NCBI RefSeq assembly: GCF_002505485.1
Contig: NZ_DAVG01000055.1
Span: forward strand, 1 to 20,921
Length of the DNA stretch: 20,921 nucleotides
Source: Methanosarcina sp. UBA5
GTDB lineage: Archaea; Halobacteriota; Methanosarcinia; Methanosarcinales; Methanosarcinaceae
Direction of reading: 5' to 3'
Positions within the stretch are counted from its first letter, which is position 1, and every line of letters starts with the position of its first letter. Below are positions 20,688 to 20,921 of the stretch, piece after piece. The position numbers and the translations under genes are program-made. The notes below the pieces were generated by a model, which saw only the letters and a program-made list of their open reading frames with translations, was not told the origin of the DNA and ran no database searches.

Positions 20688-20921
20688 GAAAACGCACTCC
20701 TTCCTGAAAATAAATGCCTTCCTTCTTAAAACAAAAACTTTACTTGCACGGGAATAGGTCGTAGCTGGTAACCTTGCATCAACTCGCTGTTAAATACAAG
20801 ATTAACTTAATTATCTGCATATCAATTTAATTACCTATCAGGAGTTTAATTTTAAGACTTGATATCTTTTTCTGTTCATTTCTTTTCAGCAGAGTCTCAG
20901 CTTCCAGATCTTACTGGGAAA
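20688..20921. other. Intergenic, upstream of the 247-aa protein gene
   Basis: AT-rich sequence without a recognisable gene. It should contain the minus-strand promoter of the gene ending at 19944; candidate TATA-like motifs are ambiguous (for example around 20820-20835), so none is called. Confidence 0.4.

Overview
The window looks like chromosomal DNA from a methanogenic archaeon, most likely a Methanosarcina relative. The reasons are AT-rich intergenic DNA with archaeal TATA boxes (TTTATATA type), GGAGG-type ribosome binding sites, an archaeal tRNA-Thr, a PKD-domain surface-protein fragment, small MITE-like elements and a type I-B (Tneap) CRISPR-Cas locus. This assignment is inference from style and gene families; species cannot be fixed from the sequence alone.

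Positions 1-9900 hold a compact CRISPR-Cas locus, read entirely on the minus strand. From right to left: cas6 (9115-9837); a leader with a TATA box and an unusual inverted repeat (8866-9114); a main array of 28 repeats and 27 spacers (7047-8865); a 391-nt interruption carrying a small two-membrane-helix ORF and a terminator-like hairpin; an older array segment of 8 repeats and 7 spacers (6160-6655); and a tightly overlapping cas8(cst1)-cas7(cst2)-cas5-cas3 operon (395-6023). Cas6 would cut the pre-crRNA, Cas8/Cas7/Cas5 form Cascade, and Cas3 (HD nuclease plus helicase) degrades the target. No cas1, cas2 or cas4 is present. One leader-proximal spacer encodes a terminase-like Walker A motif, pointing to a viral target.

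Positions 9900-12830 form a gene-poor, decayed stretch. It contains a tRNA-like remnant, an intact tRNA-Thr(TGT) and a second diverged tRNA-Thr inside a ~195-nt duplicated block, a MITE-like element, the tail of a PKD surface protein, a frameshifted membrane/winged-helix regulator, another decayed small-membrane-protein gene, and two pairs of degenerate repeats with CRISPR geometry but a different repeat sequence from the main array.

Positions 12831-21000 are more ordinary: a 49-aa basic protein, a 1-Cys peroxiredoxin, a second copy of the MITE-like element, an HExxH protein of unknown function, an E1-like ThiF/MoeB/HesA adenylyltransferase, a MoxR/RavA-type AAA+ ATPase followed by a ViaA-like VWA protein, and a convergent uncharacterised 247-aa charged protein. 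Several promoters or leaders here carry 17-22 bp tandem direct repeats that look like operator sites.

Start codons were chosen by ribosome binding site. For cas3, cas7, cas6, the HExxH gene and the VWA gene this gives a start downstream of the longest open frame.
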